From: Asticcacaulis endophyticus
GTDB lineage: Bacteria; Pseudomonadota; Alphaproteobacteria; Caulobacterales; Caulobacteraceae
Direction of reading: 5' to 3'
DNA length: 64,000 nt
NCBI RefSeq assembly: GCF_014652575.1
Contig: NZ_BMZB01000001.1
Span: forward strand, 558,001 to 622,000
Part shown: piece after piece, positions 8,426 to 17,592 of the stretch
How positions within the stretch are numbered: the first letter of the stretch is position 1
Layout of the letters: every line of letters begins with the position of its first letter
The notes under the pieces: generated by a model
What the model was told of the DNA's origin: nothing
The model's database searches: none
What the model saw: the letters and a program-made list of their open reading frames with translations, nothing else
Made by a program: the position numbers and the translations under genes

Positions 8426-11400
8426 GCCTCGTCCTCCGCAGGCGCGTCTGACGACGCATCCTCATCACCCATAATGTGCCACTCATAGAGCCGGGCCAGC
8501 TGATCGTAATCACCTTTTTTCTTGAGATACTTCGGCGCGACCCATGACCGGTAGGGCTGAGACGCCTTGCCGTAAGCTTCGATGCGGGTCTTGAATTTAT
8601 CTAGCGCCTGATCGGCCAGTTCGTCCGAACTCATGCCCTTTTCCGCTACCGGTTTCAGTTTGGCCCCATCCGGCGACAGGCGCACATAGAGCAGGTCGCC
8701 GATCGGCTTATCATGGCGCATCCCGTCAAAAAGCCCGTACTTCACAATCGCCGCCGTCAAGGTCAGTTGCGGGAAAAAACCGGCGACCGCCTCCTTCGCC
8801 GAAGGCGGTTGGCCCGTCTTGAAATCGAGTATATCGATGCCGTCCTCGCGCACTTCGATCCGGTCGGCGCGGGCTTTGAGCGTGAATGTGCCTTGCGCGG
8901 TCTCAAAATTATAAGCGCCCTCTTTTTCGATGATGAATCGCGGTTTACCGGCGCGGCGCTCGGCCTCGAAAGCCACAAAATGCTGCGCCCAGTCGCCAAA
9001 CAATGGCCGCTGCAATGCGATTTCCGCCTCGGTCAGATTCTCAGCACGCAAGGCCTGTTCCATCAAATCTATAAACGCTGCCTCACCCGCAGCCCCCAAC
9101 GGATGTCCTTGCAATACAAAGTTTTCCGCCGCCTCATGAACCGCATTGCCGCGCCGTCTTTGCTCGAAAGGCTCATTGGCCCGGTCGCGCAGTCTGAGGT
9201 TCAAAATCCGCCGCGCGTATATGGCATAGGGATCGCGCACAAATTTCTCGACTTCGGTCACACTCATCGAATTGGGCCGCACCTCGGCAGGCGGACGCGG
9301 ATCAGGCCGTGCCGCCGGTTTCAGGCTGTCCGGCGCATCTATTACCGCTTCGGACAGTTGATGGGCCCAGTCGGCAATATGCGGCGCGTCGGCAATCGCA
9401 ACCTTCGCCCCCTGACACAGGGTTTTCAGCCGCCACAGCCAGCGCGACATAACCTGGGGCTCACCTTCGCGGCGCTTACGGGTGATCAGCCAGACATCCT
9501 CAGCGGACGCCGCCTGGATAAAATCATGGGCCGCTAATCCGGTGCGCCGCTCTGGCGACGGCAGGCCCAAGGCCTTACGCATCGGCCGCGTCAGAAACGG
9601 GTCAAGCGGCGGCGACTGTGGCCACACCCCGTCCTCAAGGCCCGCCAGAATGAGCCGATCCGCCTTGACCAGACGCGCTTCGATCGCCCCCAAAATCAGC
9701 AGACGCGGATGAGTGTTGCCGCCGGTGCGCAGGGTCTCCGTCTTGATCATATGGCCGACAATATCGGCAAAATCATCAGCAGAGGTGACCTCAAACCCTT
9801 CGCCTTCGGTGATCAGACCGGACAACAGCGCCGAGGCTGACGCCCCCGCCGCCCCCTGCCACAGCATCTGACCGTCCTCGCGCGTCAGGGTTTCCGCTGT
9901 GGCCACAAATGTGCGCACAAAATCACTCAGGTCACGCGGGGCGGTAAAACCATCCTGCCATGCGCTGATCCGCGTCGAAAAATCGAGCCATACCCCTTGC
10001 ACCTCCGGGTATTTATCCAGTCGCGACGTGACCTCAGCCATGTCACGCGGACGCACAGTTCGCAAACCCACCCGGTCAATCAGGTCAGCCTGATCGCGAT
10101 ACCGCCCAAATGGATGTTTCAACACCGACAACAACCGAACCGGATCAAGAGGATCGACCGCCAGCGCCAGAACATCCAGCAAAAACCGTCCGGTCAGACT
10201 ATGGGCCAGCGGCTCACCGGCCGATGAGTCTGCGGCCAGACCCCAACGGCTCAGATGTGCACTCACCCGCCGCGCCAGACCGATATCCGGCGTGATCAGA
10301 GCGGCAATCTTATCCGGCATCTCCAGCGTTTCGCGCATGAGAACCGCGATCTGAGCCGCTGCATCTTCGTCCTGACGTGCCTCAATCAGGTTCAGACCGC
10401 GCAGACCTTCCGTGAACGGATCAAATCCAGAAGCGTCAGCCTCGGATTTCATAGTGGCAATCTGCTGCAACCAGTCCTCAGTCGCCTGAGCGGGCCGTAG
10501 CGCCTCATTCAGCAGCCGCCGTCGCGCCCGCGGACCGCGTTCCGTTTCAACCGATGCCGGCCACGTCTTTACCCCAACCCGCGCGACGCCGTGCCGTTCC
10601 AGAAGGCGCTTCATCGCCCCCTGGGGGTGGGAATCTTCAACCTGACGCCACGCCTTGTCATCCAGTGACAAATCAAGCCCCGGCAGCACCACCGCCCCTT
10701 GCGGCAGGTTCGCCACCAGCCCCATTAGATCGGCCATGGACGGCGCCGTTCCGGTCGATCCGGCCAGCACCAGCGGATGTTGCGGTGGGCGCAGGGTCCA
10801 TTGTTCCCCAAGTTTGCGGATCAGCGCCACCCGCCGCTGGGACGGGTCCATCAGGCCCAGCTCGTTAAGTCTTCGTGGCCATTCATGCACCACGATCGAC
10901 AGGAATTTCGCTGACACCTGCCAGTGCTTTGCCCACTCATCGATCACATATTGAGAGGCGGCTTCGTGATGAACCAGATCGTCCAGCCGGTCGGAGGCGT
11001 CAACTTCTTCAAGCGCCAGAGAGTCAAAAAATCCACACAGGGATGACGCCAGTTCGAGCGCCACCTTCGACGTCATCTCATAGTCATCGGGGCGATAGTG
11101 CGCCATGACCAGCCGCGCCAGTTCAAACCGCCGCCGCGTTGAGCTTAAGGCTGGCGGCAAATCAAGCGCCAGAAATTCCAAATCAAACGGCGGCTCGCCC
11201 TCATCCAGATCACCGATAGCCCGTACCTGCGGCAGCAGCAGCGCCCCGCCGTGCGCCAGTTCTGAGAATGCCCGCGCCATAGCCCGCGCCCCGCGCCGGG
11301 TTGGCGTCAGGATTTGCGCCTCACTTAAACCCAGCGGCCCCAGATCGTCATAAAGCCCGCGCGCCAGATCATCCAGAAACGACCGCCCCGACGGGATGGA

Positions 11401-11439
11401 GTACCAGCGCGGGCCCTCTGATGAGAAAAGCCCGGTCAT
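8422..11439 (-). CDS. addB: AddB subunit of the double-strand break repair complex
   Basis: AddB is the second subunit of the AddAB helicase-nuclease and recognises Chi-like sequences. The 1005-aa length fits the alphaproteobacterial form. The N-terminal helicase-like region is degenerate (ILTPTRRGARAMARAF instead of a full Walker A). The middle contains LAGLEDGVWPQSPPLDPFLTRPMR, typical of the family. The C-terminal nuclease domain is complete: EKFVRDPYAIYARRIL, then DILDFKTGQPPS with a downstream QLTLTAAI helix. It overlaps the murU-like gene upstream and addA downstream by 4 nt each. Confidence 0.95.
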   Translation of the reverse strand: MTGLFSSEGPRWYSIPSGRSFLDDLARGLYDDLGPLGLSEAQILTPTRRGARAMARAFSELAHGGALLLPQVRAIGDLDEGEPPFDLEFLALDLPPALSSTRRRFELARLVMAHYRPDDYEMTSKVALELASSLCGFFDSLALEEVDASDRLDDLVHHEAASQYVIDEWAKHWQVSAKFLSIVVHEWPRRLNELGLMDPSQRRVALIRKLGEQWTLRPPQHPLVLAGSTGTAPSMADLMGLVANLPQGAVVLPGLDLSLDDKAWRQVEDSHPQGAMKRLLERHGVARVGVKTWPASVETERGPRARRRLLNEALRPAQATEDWLQQIATMKSEADASGFDPFTEGLRGLNLIEARQDEDAAAQIAVLMRETLEMPDKIAALITPDIGLARRVSAHLSRWGLAADSSAGEPLAHSLTGRFLLDVLALAVDPLDPVRLLSVLKHPFGRYRDQADLIDRVGLRTVRPRDMAEVTSRLDKYPEVQGVWLDFSTRISAWQDGFTAPRDLSDFVRTFVATAETLTREDGQMLWQGAAGASASALLSGLITEGEGFEVTSADDFADIVGHMIKTETLRTGGNTHPRLLILGAIEARLVKADRLILAGLEDGVWPQSPPLDPFLTRPMRKALGLPSPERRTGLAAHDFIQAASAEDVWLITRKRREGEPQVMSRWLWRLKTLCQGAKVAIADAPHIADWAHQLSEAVIDAPDSLKPAARPDPRPPAEVRPNSMSVTEVEKFVRDPYAIYARRILNLRLRDRANEPFEQRRRGNAVHEAAENFVLQGHPLGAAGEAAFIDLMEQALRAENLTEAEIALQRPLFGDWAQHFVAFEAERRAGKPRFIIEKEGAYNFETAQGTFTLKARADRIEVREDGIDILDFKTGQPPSAKEAVAGFFPQLTLTAAIVKYGLFDGMRHDKPIGDLLYVRLSPDGAKLKPVAEKGMSSDELADQALDKFKTRIEAYGKASQPYRSWVAPKYLKKKGDYDQLARLYEWHIMGDEDASSDAPAEDEA

Positions 11440-12152
11440 TTAATGGCCAGTCTGGCTTCAGCGACATCGCGCGCCACCGGATCACCGACGTGCATCCAGT
11501 CACCGTGCATCACGCTGCCAAACAATCGGCCCGCCGCCGCCTTTTCGCGCCAGATAGGTGACAGGGAAAAGGCGTCGTCTGCCACATGATCGGCGATATC
11601 AGGCTTGGTGATATGCACGCCCATATAGTTGTAGGGAGCAGATGGCGCGTCGCCTCTAAACGCAATTCGTCCGTCATCGGACAATGTGAAATCTCCCGCG
11701 CCGTCAAACCCGCTGGAACGCTGCATTGGTGCCAGCATCAGGATCGCATCCATGCGTTCAGGGTCCCAGCGCGCGACCATATCGGCCATCGCCGCCCCGT
11801 CATCATCCTCGATCCACACACTATCGATATTGGCGACAAAAATTGGCTCATCCCCCAACAGTGGCCGGGCTTTTTTCAGGCCGCCGCCGGTTTCGAGCAG
11901 CTTTTCGCGCTCATCAGAAATGACGATCTCAACATCTGTGCGTTGCCGTAAATGCGCCTCCAGCCGGTCGGCGAAATAGTGGACATTGACCACGCAGCGC
12001 GTAAAGCCCGCCGCAATCAGCCGGTCAATCATATGGTCGATCAGGGCCTTACCGCCAACCTCAACCAAAGCCTTGGAGCGATCATTGGTGAGCGGCCGCA
12101 TGCGGGTGCCGAGGCCTGCCGCCAGCATCAAAGCCGTTGTCGGTGCGCTCAT
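11436..12152 (-). CDS. murU: Nucleotidyltransferase, MurU-like (N-acetylmuramate-1-phosphate uridylyltransferase)
   Basis: This 238-aa protein has the sugar-phosphate nucleotidyltransferase fold signature at its start: LAAGLGTRMRPLTNDRSKALVEVGGKAL, with the GLGTRMRP loop that binds the nucleotide and the conserved lysine. In Pseudomonas putida MurU makes UDP-MurNAc from MurNAc-1-phosphate in a cell-wall recycling route that bypasses MurA. The gene directly follows and overlaps (ATGA) a kinase that matches AmgK, its partner in that route. The pairing is the main reason for the MurU call; the fold alone would also fit a mannose-1-phosphate guanylyltransferase-like enzyme. Confidence 0.85.
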   Translation of the reverse strand: MSAPTTALMLAAGLGTRMRPLTNDRSKALVEVGGKALIDHMIDRLIAAGFTRCVVNVHYFADRLEAHLRQRTDVEIVISDEREKLLETGGGLKKARPLLGDEPIFVANIDSVWIEDDDGAAMADMVARWDPERMDAILMLAPMQRSSGFDGAGDFTLSDDGRIAFRGDAPSAPYNYMGVHITKPDIADHVADDAFSLSPIWREKAAAGRLFGSVMHGDWMHVGDPVARDVAEARLAIK

Positions 12153-13252
12153 GACAGTTTGTCTCCGAAACCGTTCGCTTCAAACCAGTCGCGCACCGGT
12201 TTCAAATGTGGCGCTTTAAGATTACGGGACAGGTGACCCCACATGCGCGGCATAAAAGCTTCATAACGCGGCTTGTTAAAATGGATAATCAGGCGGGCAA
12301 ACACGCCCAAAATGCGCGCTTCATTGAGCGTCGCCAGCGCCTGATACATGCTCATAAATTCATCCCGATCAACGCCGGGACGCAAACTGAAATAATGCTC
12401 TAAGGCCGCCGCCTCAATGTCCGGTGACACATCCCGGCGCGCATCCTGCAGCAGGGAATGCAGATCCCAGCTTGGGTGGCCCTTGAGGGCGTCCTGAAAA
12501 TCAATCAGACCCACCCGACGATAGCCCTCCCGTTCCGGCAGCCACAGCAGGTTTTCGGCATGGAAATCGCGGTGAATAAAGACCGACGCACCCGCTTGAG
12601 CCCGCGTTCGTATCGGTGCCCAGACCGCCTCCCAATCCGACTTTGCCTGATCGCTCAGCATACGCGATGGATCATATTTCGGATACCATTCGATAAACAG
12701 ATCGACCCCGGTTTTCAGTGCCAGATCATCATAAACCATCAGCGGCCACCCACCCGGCAGAGTGTCAGGCGGCGGGGTTTGATGCAGCACGGCCAACGCC
12801 TTCACCGCCGACAGATAGAGGCTAATTTCGTCCTCGCCCTGCTCGATCAGGCGGGCAAACAGGCCATCGCCCAGATCCTCAGACACCAGAAATCCGGCCT
12901 GCGCATCAAAGGCCACAATTTCCGGCGCCGACAGGCCCTGTGTGCGTAAATAGGCGGCACAAGCCGCAAACGCCTCGATCCGGCCCGCTGACAGGCGCGT
13001 CATGGCGAAATAACCTAACCGTTTGCGCTCAGCATAATCAGCCTGTGGCGGACACGGGATCAACTCCGGCAGGGGGGCCTGATCCATCAGCATCAGGCTG
13101 CGCCCATCCGCGCTTAACCGCTCATAACGGCGCGTCGAGGCGTCTCCCGGTAAGGGCTGGCGCGCCATGCCCTCAAGGCCGTGGGCCTTAAGAAAAGCGA
13201 TTTTTTGCGTCTCTCGGTCAGGGCTCATGCGTAGCTTATCTATACTGTCCAT
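12149..13252 (-). CDS. amgK: AmgK-like sugar kinase (N-acetylmuramate/N-acetylglucosamine anomeric kinase)
   Basis: The protein belongs to the aminoglycoside phosphotransferase fold, with the catalytic loop VFIHRDFHAENLLWL and the metal-binding LIDFQDALKG about 20 residues later. Together with the following nucleotidyltransferase this matches the AmgK-MurU peptidoglycan recycling pair, in which AmgK phosphorylates MurNAc at the anomeric position. The listed start gives 367 aa and a 17-nt overlap with tsaE. An ATG at 13228 (359 aa, 7 nt after tsaE) is an equally possible start. In many alphaproteobacteria such a kinase sits between tsaE and the nucleotidyltransferase, as here. Confidence 0.85.
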   Translation of the reverse strand: MDSIDKLRMSPDRETQKIAFLKAHGLEGMARQPLPGDASTRRYERLSADGRSLMLMDQAPLPELIPCPPQADYAERKRLGYFAMTRLSAGRIEAFAACAAYLRTQGLSAPEIVAFDAQAGFLVSEDLGDGLFARLIEQGEDEISLYLSAVKALAVLHQTPPPDTLPGGWPLMVYDDLALKTGVDLFIEWYPKYDPSRMLSDQAKSDWEAVWAPIRTRAQAGASVFIHRDFHAENLLWLPEREGYRRVGLIDFQDALKGHPSWDLHSLLQDARRDVSPDIEAAALEHYFSLRPGVDRDEFMSMYQALATLNEARILGVFARLIIHFNKPRYEAFMPRMWGHLSRNLKAPHLKPVRDWFEANGFGDKLS

Positions 13253-13685
13253 GCGGGGTCAGGGTTGCGATCCGTCCCTGATGTCCGTGTTCATCCTGAC
13301 CCGCTTCGAGATGGATTTCCAGATAATCTTCAAAGCCCAGATGGCCCAGCCGCTGCGGCCACTCGATCAGGCAGGCATGGTCTTCTGTCAATTCAAACAG
13401 GCCGATCTCATAAACCTCTTCGGGATCGGTCAGGCGGTAAAGATCAAAATGGGCAATGTCCACACCCTCGGCCTCATAGGTTTGCACTAACGTAAATGTC
13501 GGTGATGGCACATCCTGATCGGCATTCGTCCGTGAACGGATCAATCCGCGCGCCAGACAGGATTTCCCGGCGCCCAGATCGCCGGTAAGATAAACAATAT
13601 CGCCCGTTTTCAAGCTTTGGCCGATGCGTGCACCCAAGGCTTCGGTCGCCGTTGCATCCTTGAGCCATACAGTTTCCGCTATCAT
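13236..13685 (-). CDS. tsaE: tRNA t6A biosynthesis ATPase TsaE
   Basis: TsaE is the small ATPase that works with TsaD and TsaB to form N6-threonylcarbamoyladenosine at position 37 of ANN-decoding tRNAs. The 149-aa sequence has the P-loop LTGDLGAGKSCLARGL, the VPSPTFTLVQTYE segment and HFDLYRLTDPEEVYEIGL, all diagnostic for the family. The reading frame is open further upstream, but the ATG at 13685 overlaps the upstream stop codon in an ATGA arrangement and matches the usual family start. It is the third gene in the coupled minus-strand block. Confidence 0.95.
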   Translation of the reverse strand: MIAETVWLKDATATEALGARIGQSLKTGDIVYLTGDLGAGKSCLARGLIRSRTNADQDVPSPTFTLVQTYEAEGVDIAHFDLYRLTDPEEVYEIGLFELTEDHACLIEWPQRLGHLGFEDYLEIHLEAGQDEHGHQGRIATLTPHGQYR

Positions 13686-14569
13686 GACCCCACCCCCGTA
13701 AAGGCAGAATCGCCATGACACAGCTTGGTTTCGACATAGTCCTTCACCGCCGCGCACACCACCGACACCTCTCCGGTAAGTTTGTCCGGCGCAATCACCG
13801 GCCCGACCGTCAGGTCAAAGCGCTTACCGGCCTTATTGAGCAGTTCCAGAAACAGAGTCACATCACGCAACTCTTTGGAAATCTTATCGAAACTATGAAA
13901 CCAGACTGAGTTTGGCCCGGCGACATGGACCGGCACCACCGGCGCCTGATATTTTTGCGCACATGACACGGCCGTTGTCGCCCAGTCCGGGTCACGCAGA
14001 ATGCCGTCCCGTTTGCGCGCCAGCCGCCCCGCCGGAAACAATACTACACAGCGCTCCGCCTCGAACGCCGCTTTGGCAGCCATCAGGGTCGCGCGTGTTT
14101 TTTCGCGTGTGCGCTTGGTCTCAACCCATTCGACCGGGATCAGTACCTCATCAAGCCGCGGGCTGACGCGCAAAGCATCAGCATTGGCAAAAAAGATCAG
14201 GTCGTTGCGGCGTTTTTTCAGCGCATCATAGACCGCCACGCCGTCGGCTATGCCGGTCGGGTGATTGCACACCACCACGCACCGGCCAGACGCGGGCACG
14301 CGCTCAAGGTTTTGTGTCACGACCTCCAGCGACAACAAACCCGATACATGATCAAGGGCGGCCTGACCGGACAGAGGCGCTATCGCATCGGCCATGCCCA
14401 CCGCCGCGCCATAGCCCAGAACACCATAAAGAACAGGTCGCATCACCGGCCACAGGGGCGAGGCCACCAGGCGCGGCGCCCGCTCATGGATCAGCACATC
14501 AACAATATGCAGGCCGGACGGTTTTACGGTTCCGGCTAAGGACAGAGTATCGGCATAGAGGTCGTGCAT
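13682..14569 (-). CDS. Lysophospholipid acyltransferase family protein
   Basis: This 295-aa protein resembles the PlsC-like acyltransferases often annotated as putative hemolysins. The catalytic motif is VVVCNHPTGIADGVAV (His, then Asp six residues later), followed by a glycine/arginine-rich substrate motif VVLFPAGRLARKRDG and the VVPVHVAGPNS segment. It probably acylates lysophospholipids or aminolipids such as ornithine lipid precursors at the inner membrane; the substrate cannot be told from sequence. A TTG 18 nt upstream is in frame but less likely than this ATG. It is the first gene of the coupled run leading to addA. Confidence 0.82.
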   Translation of the reverse strand: MHDLYADTLSLAGTVKPSGLHIVDVLIHERAPRLVASPLWPVMRPVLYGVLGYGAAVGMADAIAPLSGQAALDHVSGLLSLEVVTQNLERVPASGRCVVVCNHPTGIADGVAVYDALKKRRNDLIFFANADALRVSPRLDEVLIPVEWVETKRTREKTRATLMAAKAAFEAERCVVLFPAGRLARKRDGILRDPDWATTAVSCAQKYQAPVVPVHVAGPNSVWFHSFDKISKELRDVTLFLELLNKAGKRFDLTVGPVIAPDKLTGEVSVVCAAVKDYVETKLCHGDSAFTGVGS

Positions 14570-14614
14570 GGCGCAGATGTTGCCCAAATGCGCCCGCTTG
14601 ACAAGGGGTATAAC

Positions 14615-14642
14615 TTGGCAAGCTTTAAACTTTGGGTATAGA
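14615..14642 (+). promoter_or_regulatory. Candidate sigma-70-type promoter of mmsA
   Basis: TTGGCA at 14615-14620 and TATAGA at 14637-14642 are separated by 16 nt and lie about 30 nt upstream of the mmsA start, in the divergent gap shared with the acyltransferase gene. A second TTGACA is present at 14598. This is a sequence match only. Confidence 0.35.
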
Positions 14643-14670
14643 CTGTGATCACAAAATGCCGGAGGCCGAT

Positions 14671-16173
14671 ATGAAAACTATTACCCACTTTGTCGACGGC
14701 GCGTACCTAAGCCGTCCAGATCAACGCATGGGGCCGGTGTTCAATCCGTCTTTGGGCACGCAAACTGCGCAGGTTCAGCTTGGCGATACCGCCGATCTGG
14801 AGGCCGCCGTGGCGTCGTCTCAGGCGGCCTTTAAGGACTGGTCGCGCCTGAACCCGCAGCGGCGCGCACGGGTCATGTTCAATTTCAAGGCCCTGTTAGA
14901 GGTCCATATGGATGAACTGGCCGAACTGATCTCACATGAACATGGCAAGGTCATCAGCGACGCCAAGGGCGACATCCAGCGCGGGCTGGAGGTCATCGAA
15001 TTTTGCTGCGGCATCCCGCACGCGCTCAAGGGTGAGTTCACCTATGGCGCAGGGCCGGATATCGACGTCTGGTCGATCCGTCAGCCGCTGGGGGTCGTGG
15101 CCGGCATTACCCCGTTCAACTTCCCGGCCATGATCCCGATGTGGATGTTTGGGCCAGCCATTGCCACCGGCAACTGCTTTATCCTTAAGCCATCCGAGAA
15201 AGACCCGTCCGCGCCTAACCGGTTGGCGGAGCTGCTATTAGAGGCGGGCGCGCCCAAAGGCGTGCTCAATGTCGTCCATGGCGATAAGGATATGGTTGAG
15301 GCCATCTGCGCCCATCCGGCCATTCGCGCCGTCAGCTTTGTCGGATCGTCTGACATCGCCCACAGCGTCTATAGGATGTGCGCCGACACCGGCAAACGCG
15401 TGCAGGCGATGGGCGGGGCCAAAAACCACGGCATCATCATGCCCGACGCTGATCTGGATCAAGCGGTTAAGGATATCATGGGGGCAGCCTTCGGCTCGGC
15501 CGGTGAGCGCTGCATGGCCCTGCCCGTTGTGGTCGCGGTCGGTGACAAAACCGCGGAAGCTTTACGCGAAAAGCTGATCGCCGAAATCAAGACCCTTAAG
15601 GTGGGCGCAAGCACTGACCCAACCGCCCACTATGGCCCTGTGGTGTCGGCGGCGCACAAACAGCGCGTCTCGGACTATGTCGATCTGGGGATACGCGAAG
15701 GGGCGGAAATCGTGGTCGATAATCGCGATATCACTGTCAAAGGCTATGAAAACGGCTTCTTCATTGGGCCGGTTCTGTTCGACCATGTCAAGCCACACAT
15801 GAAAACCTATCAGGAGGAAATCTTCGGCCCCGTCCTGCAAATCGTGCGCTCAGGTAGTCTCGAAGAGGCGGTAGGGCTGGCGTCCGATCACCCTTACGGC
15901 AATGGCGTCGCCATCTTCACCCGCGAAGGTCGGGCGGCGCGTGATTTTGCCCTGTCGGTGCAGGTCGGTATGGTCGGTATCAATGTCCCCATCCCCGTGC
16001 CGGTCGCCTACCATTCCTTCGGCGGCTGGAAGCGTTCGGCCTTTGGCGATATGAACCAGCATGGTATGGAGGGGATTAGGTTCTATACTCAGGTGAAAAC
16101 CGTCACCGCTCGCTGGCCCGAACATAAGGCTGGAGACGGCGAAACCTCTTACATCATGCCGCAAATGGGGTAA
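14671..16173 (+). CDS. mmsA: CoA-acylating methylmalonate-semialdehyde dehydrogenase
   Basis: This 500-aa aldehyde dehydrogenase oxidises (methyl)malonate semialdehyde to propionyl- or acetyl-CoA in valine and inositol breakdown. The signature AFGSAGERCMALPVVVAV holds the catalytic cysteine. The segment QAMGGAKNHGIIMPDAD, with asparagine instead of the glutamate used by hydrolytic aldehyde dehydrogenases, marks the CoA-dependent MMSDH branch. The chosen start has GGAGG 6 nt upstream; an ATG 39 nt earlier lacks one. No other valine-catabolic gene is adjacent. Confidence 0.94.
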   Translation: MKTITHFVDGAYLSRPDQRMGPVFNPSLGTQTAQVQLGDTADLEAAVASSQAAFKDWSRLNPQRRARVMFNFKALLEVHMDELAELISHEHGKVISDAKGDIQRGLEVIEFCCGIPHALKGEFTYGAGPDIDVWSIRQPLGVVAGITPFNFPAMIPMWMFGPAIATGNCFILKPSEKDPSAPNRLAELLLEAGAPKGVLNVVHGDKDMVEAICAHPAIRAVSFVGSSDIAHSVYRMCADTGKRVQAMGGAKNHGIIMPDADLDQAVKDIMGAAFGSAGERCMALPVVVAVGDKTAEALREKLIAEIKTLKVGASTDPTAHYGPVVSAAHKQRVSDYVDLGIREGAEIVVDNRDITVKGYENGFFIGPVLFDHVKPHMKTYQEEIFGPVLQIVRSGSLEEAVGLASDHPYGNGVAIFTREGRAARDFALSVQVGMVGINVPIPVPVAYHSFGGWKRSAFGDMNQHGMEGIRFYTQVKTVTARWPEHKAGDGETSYIMPQMG

Positions 16174-16175
16174 GT

Positions 16176-16310
16176 ATGACCAAGCCCAATGAAGCCAAAC
16201 TTAACGAGGATAAGCGCCGCCCCAAGGCGATGAAACCTTACCTAACCCTATGGGCCATCATGGTGGTGTGTGTGGTATTTGCCCTGATCGGTTTATATAA
16301 TCTGTCCTGA
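16176..16310 (+). CDS. Small single-pass membrane protein (44 aa)
   Basis: The reading frame starts 2 nt after the mmsA stop codon and reads MTKPNEAKLNEDKRRPKAMK, then one hydrophobic helix (about residues 24-42) and stops. A charged cytoplasmic N-terminus followed by a single helix fits a small inner-membrane protein. The tight spacing to mmsA suggests shared translation. I do not recognise a family. Confidence 0.5.
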   Translation: MTKPNEAKLNEDKRRPKAMKPYLTLWAIMVVCVVFALIGLYNLS

Positions 16311-16398
16311 CCCTTAACAAACGCCGCGATAACAGTGTATCATGGTTAATATGGCTGCGTCGCGGCTTAAGGGGCTTTTGGCGGTTTTGGGGGTTTTC

Positions 16399-17214
16399 AT
16401 GCGTAAGTTCTTTCTGTGGGCGGCACTAACGCTATTGATTGTATCGACGGTCGTAGGGGTCGGCTGGTGGGCCTACTGGAACTATTTTGAGCGCTATAAG
16501 CCGATCACGGTCGAAAAAGAGCAAGCCGCCATCCAAAAGCTTTTAGACTCAGCCGGTTATGTCGCCTCTGGCACCGAAGGCCCGCCGCTTTATGTGATCA
16601 CCTTCCGCGACTGCAAGGAATGCAGCACCTATGAGGATCAGGAGTTTCCGAAATTCGCCGCCATTGGTGTTGACCGCCGCGTGATTGCCTTTGCCCCGGC
16701 TGACGTTGAGGGCCTGCAAAAATCAACTCCGGCTGAGCGTTCCACCATTGCTGAGCTGTGGCTTAACCGGAACTGGTCTTTGTACGAAGCCTGGCGCACC
16801 ACGCCGGTTAAGGCCTGGGCCGCGCCCGGTATCCGTCCGGCGGATGGTGATCTGGCACGCTCGGCCGTGGTGCAGGCCAGCCGTGACTTCAAGGATCAGC
16901 TTGAGCCCCTGCTGCGGGCCAATGGCGTCGAAGTGCGCTATCCGATCGTTATGTGGCGCGATAAGGACAATAAGCTTAAGGTCTGCGCCTGTTCGGACGA
17001 AAAGATGTATCATTTCGTGCGTGAGGATTTGGGTGCGCCTGAAAAAGCCCCGGCGGGCAGCCTGCTTGAGACCGTAGCCCCCGCACCGTCAGCCTCTGCG
17101 GCCGCAGAACCGGCCCCGGCTACCATCGCCCCCGAAGCCTACAGCGCCTCAGCCGAACCACAGGCCACTGGCGACTATGGCCCCGGTGCCCCGGAAGTCA
17201 CGACGGTTCAGTAA
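16399..17214 (+). CDS. Membrane-anchored protein with a possible thioredoxin-like domain
   Basis: The protein has an N-terminal membrane anchor (about residues 3-27) and a periplasmic domain. Near residue 70 it reads YVITFRDCKECSTYEDQEF, a beta-strand followed by CKEC, which looks like the CXXC redox site of a thioredoxin fold. A second pair, CACSD, occurs near residue 200. The last 50 residues are Ala/Pro/Glu-rich and probably unstructured. I place the start at 16399 because GGGGG lies just upstream; an ATG at 16342 would add 19 residues but has no ribosome-binding site. It could be a DsbG/DsbC-like periplasmic protein; the function is not established. Confidence 0.65.
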   Translation: MRKFFLWAALTLLIVSTVVGVGWWAYWNYFERYKPITVEKEQAAIQKLLDSAGYVASGTEGPPLYVITFRDCKECSTYEDQEFPKFAAIGVDRRVIAFAPADVEGLQKSTPAERSTIAELWLNRNWSLYEAWRTTPVKAWAAPGIRPADGDLARSAVVQASRDFKDQLEPLLRANGVEVRYPIVMWRDKDNKLKVCACSDEKMYHFVREDLGAPEKAPAGSLLETVAPAPSASAAAEPAPATIAPEAYSASAEPQATGDYGPGAPEVTTVQ

Positions 17215-17282
17215 TCGCACGCTTACGATCCCAACCCCTGACGGTTTCTCCAAACCGATGCAGGAATAATTTGGTGTGAGAA

Positions 17283-17480
17283 ATGGCTTGGTTTAAAAAT
17301 CCAAAAATGGAGGCAGCAAGCCAGCCGTTTCGACTGATGCTTCTGCCTTTAATCGGTGATGTTGTCGCTTCAATAATTGAACAAAGATGGTCTTTTCATC
17401 TGCCATTTTTGTATCCATTAATGGCGTTGATAGGCATCATATATGGTATTTGGCTTTTGATAAAAAACAGGAAAACGTAG
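17283..17480 (+). CDS. Hypothetical small membrane protein (65 aa)
   Basis: A short AT-rich frame encodes a polar N-terminus, two hydrophobic segments (about residues 18-32 and 40-60) and a basic C-terminus (LLIKNRKT). A weak GGTGTGAG lies upstream of the ATG. The base composition differs from the flanking genes in the same way as the membrane protein at 2598. No family recognised; it may not be conserved. Confidence 0.45.
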   Translation: MAWFKNPKMEAASQPFRLMLLPLIGDVVASIIEQRWSFHLPFLYPLMALIGIIYGIWLLIKNRKT

Positions 17481-17569
17481 GCGCATTTTTTAGCAAGATT
17501 AATGAATGACCTCCATGTCCCTCAAGCACTATCGGTATATCGTGAATAGCCCCGCATATGTTCACTAAT

Positions 17570-17591
17570 GGGGCGTGGGGTCTGTGACCCC
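17570..17591 (-). repeat. Family A hairpin downstream of the sugar dehydrogenase
   Basis: GGGGTC-TGT-GACCCC (17577-17591) ends 1 nt before the dehydrogenase stop codon. Read on the minus strand, the stem is followed by ACGCCCC, the ACCC-like tail seen in the other copies. It may help terminate or stabilise the 3' end of the minus-strand mRNA. Confidence 0.5.
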
Positions 17592-17592
17592 A

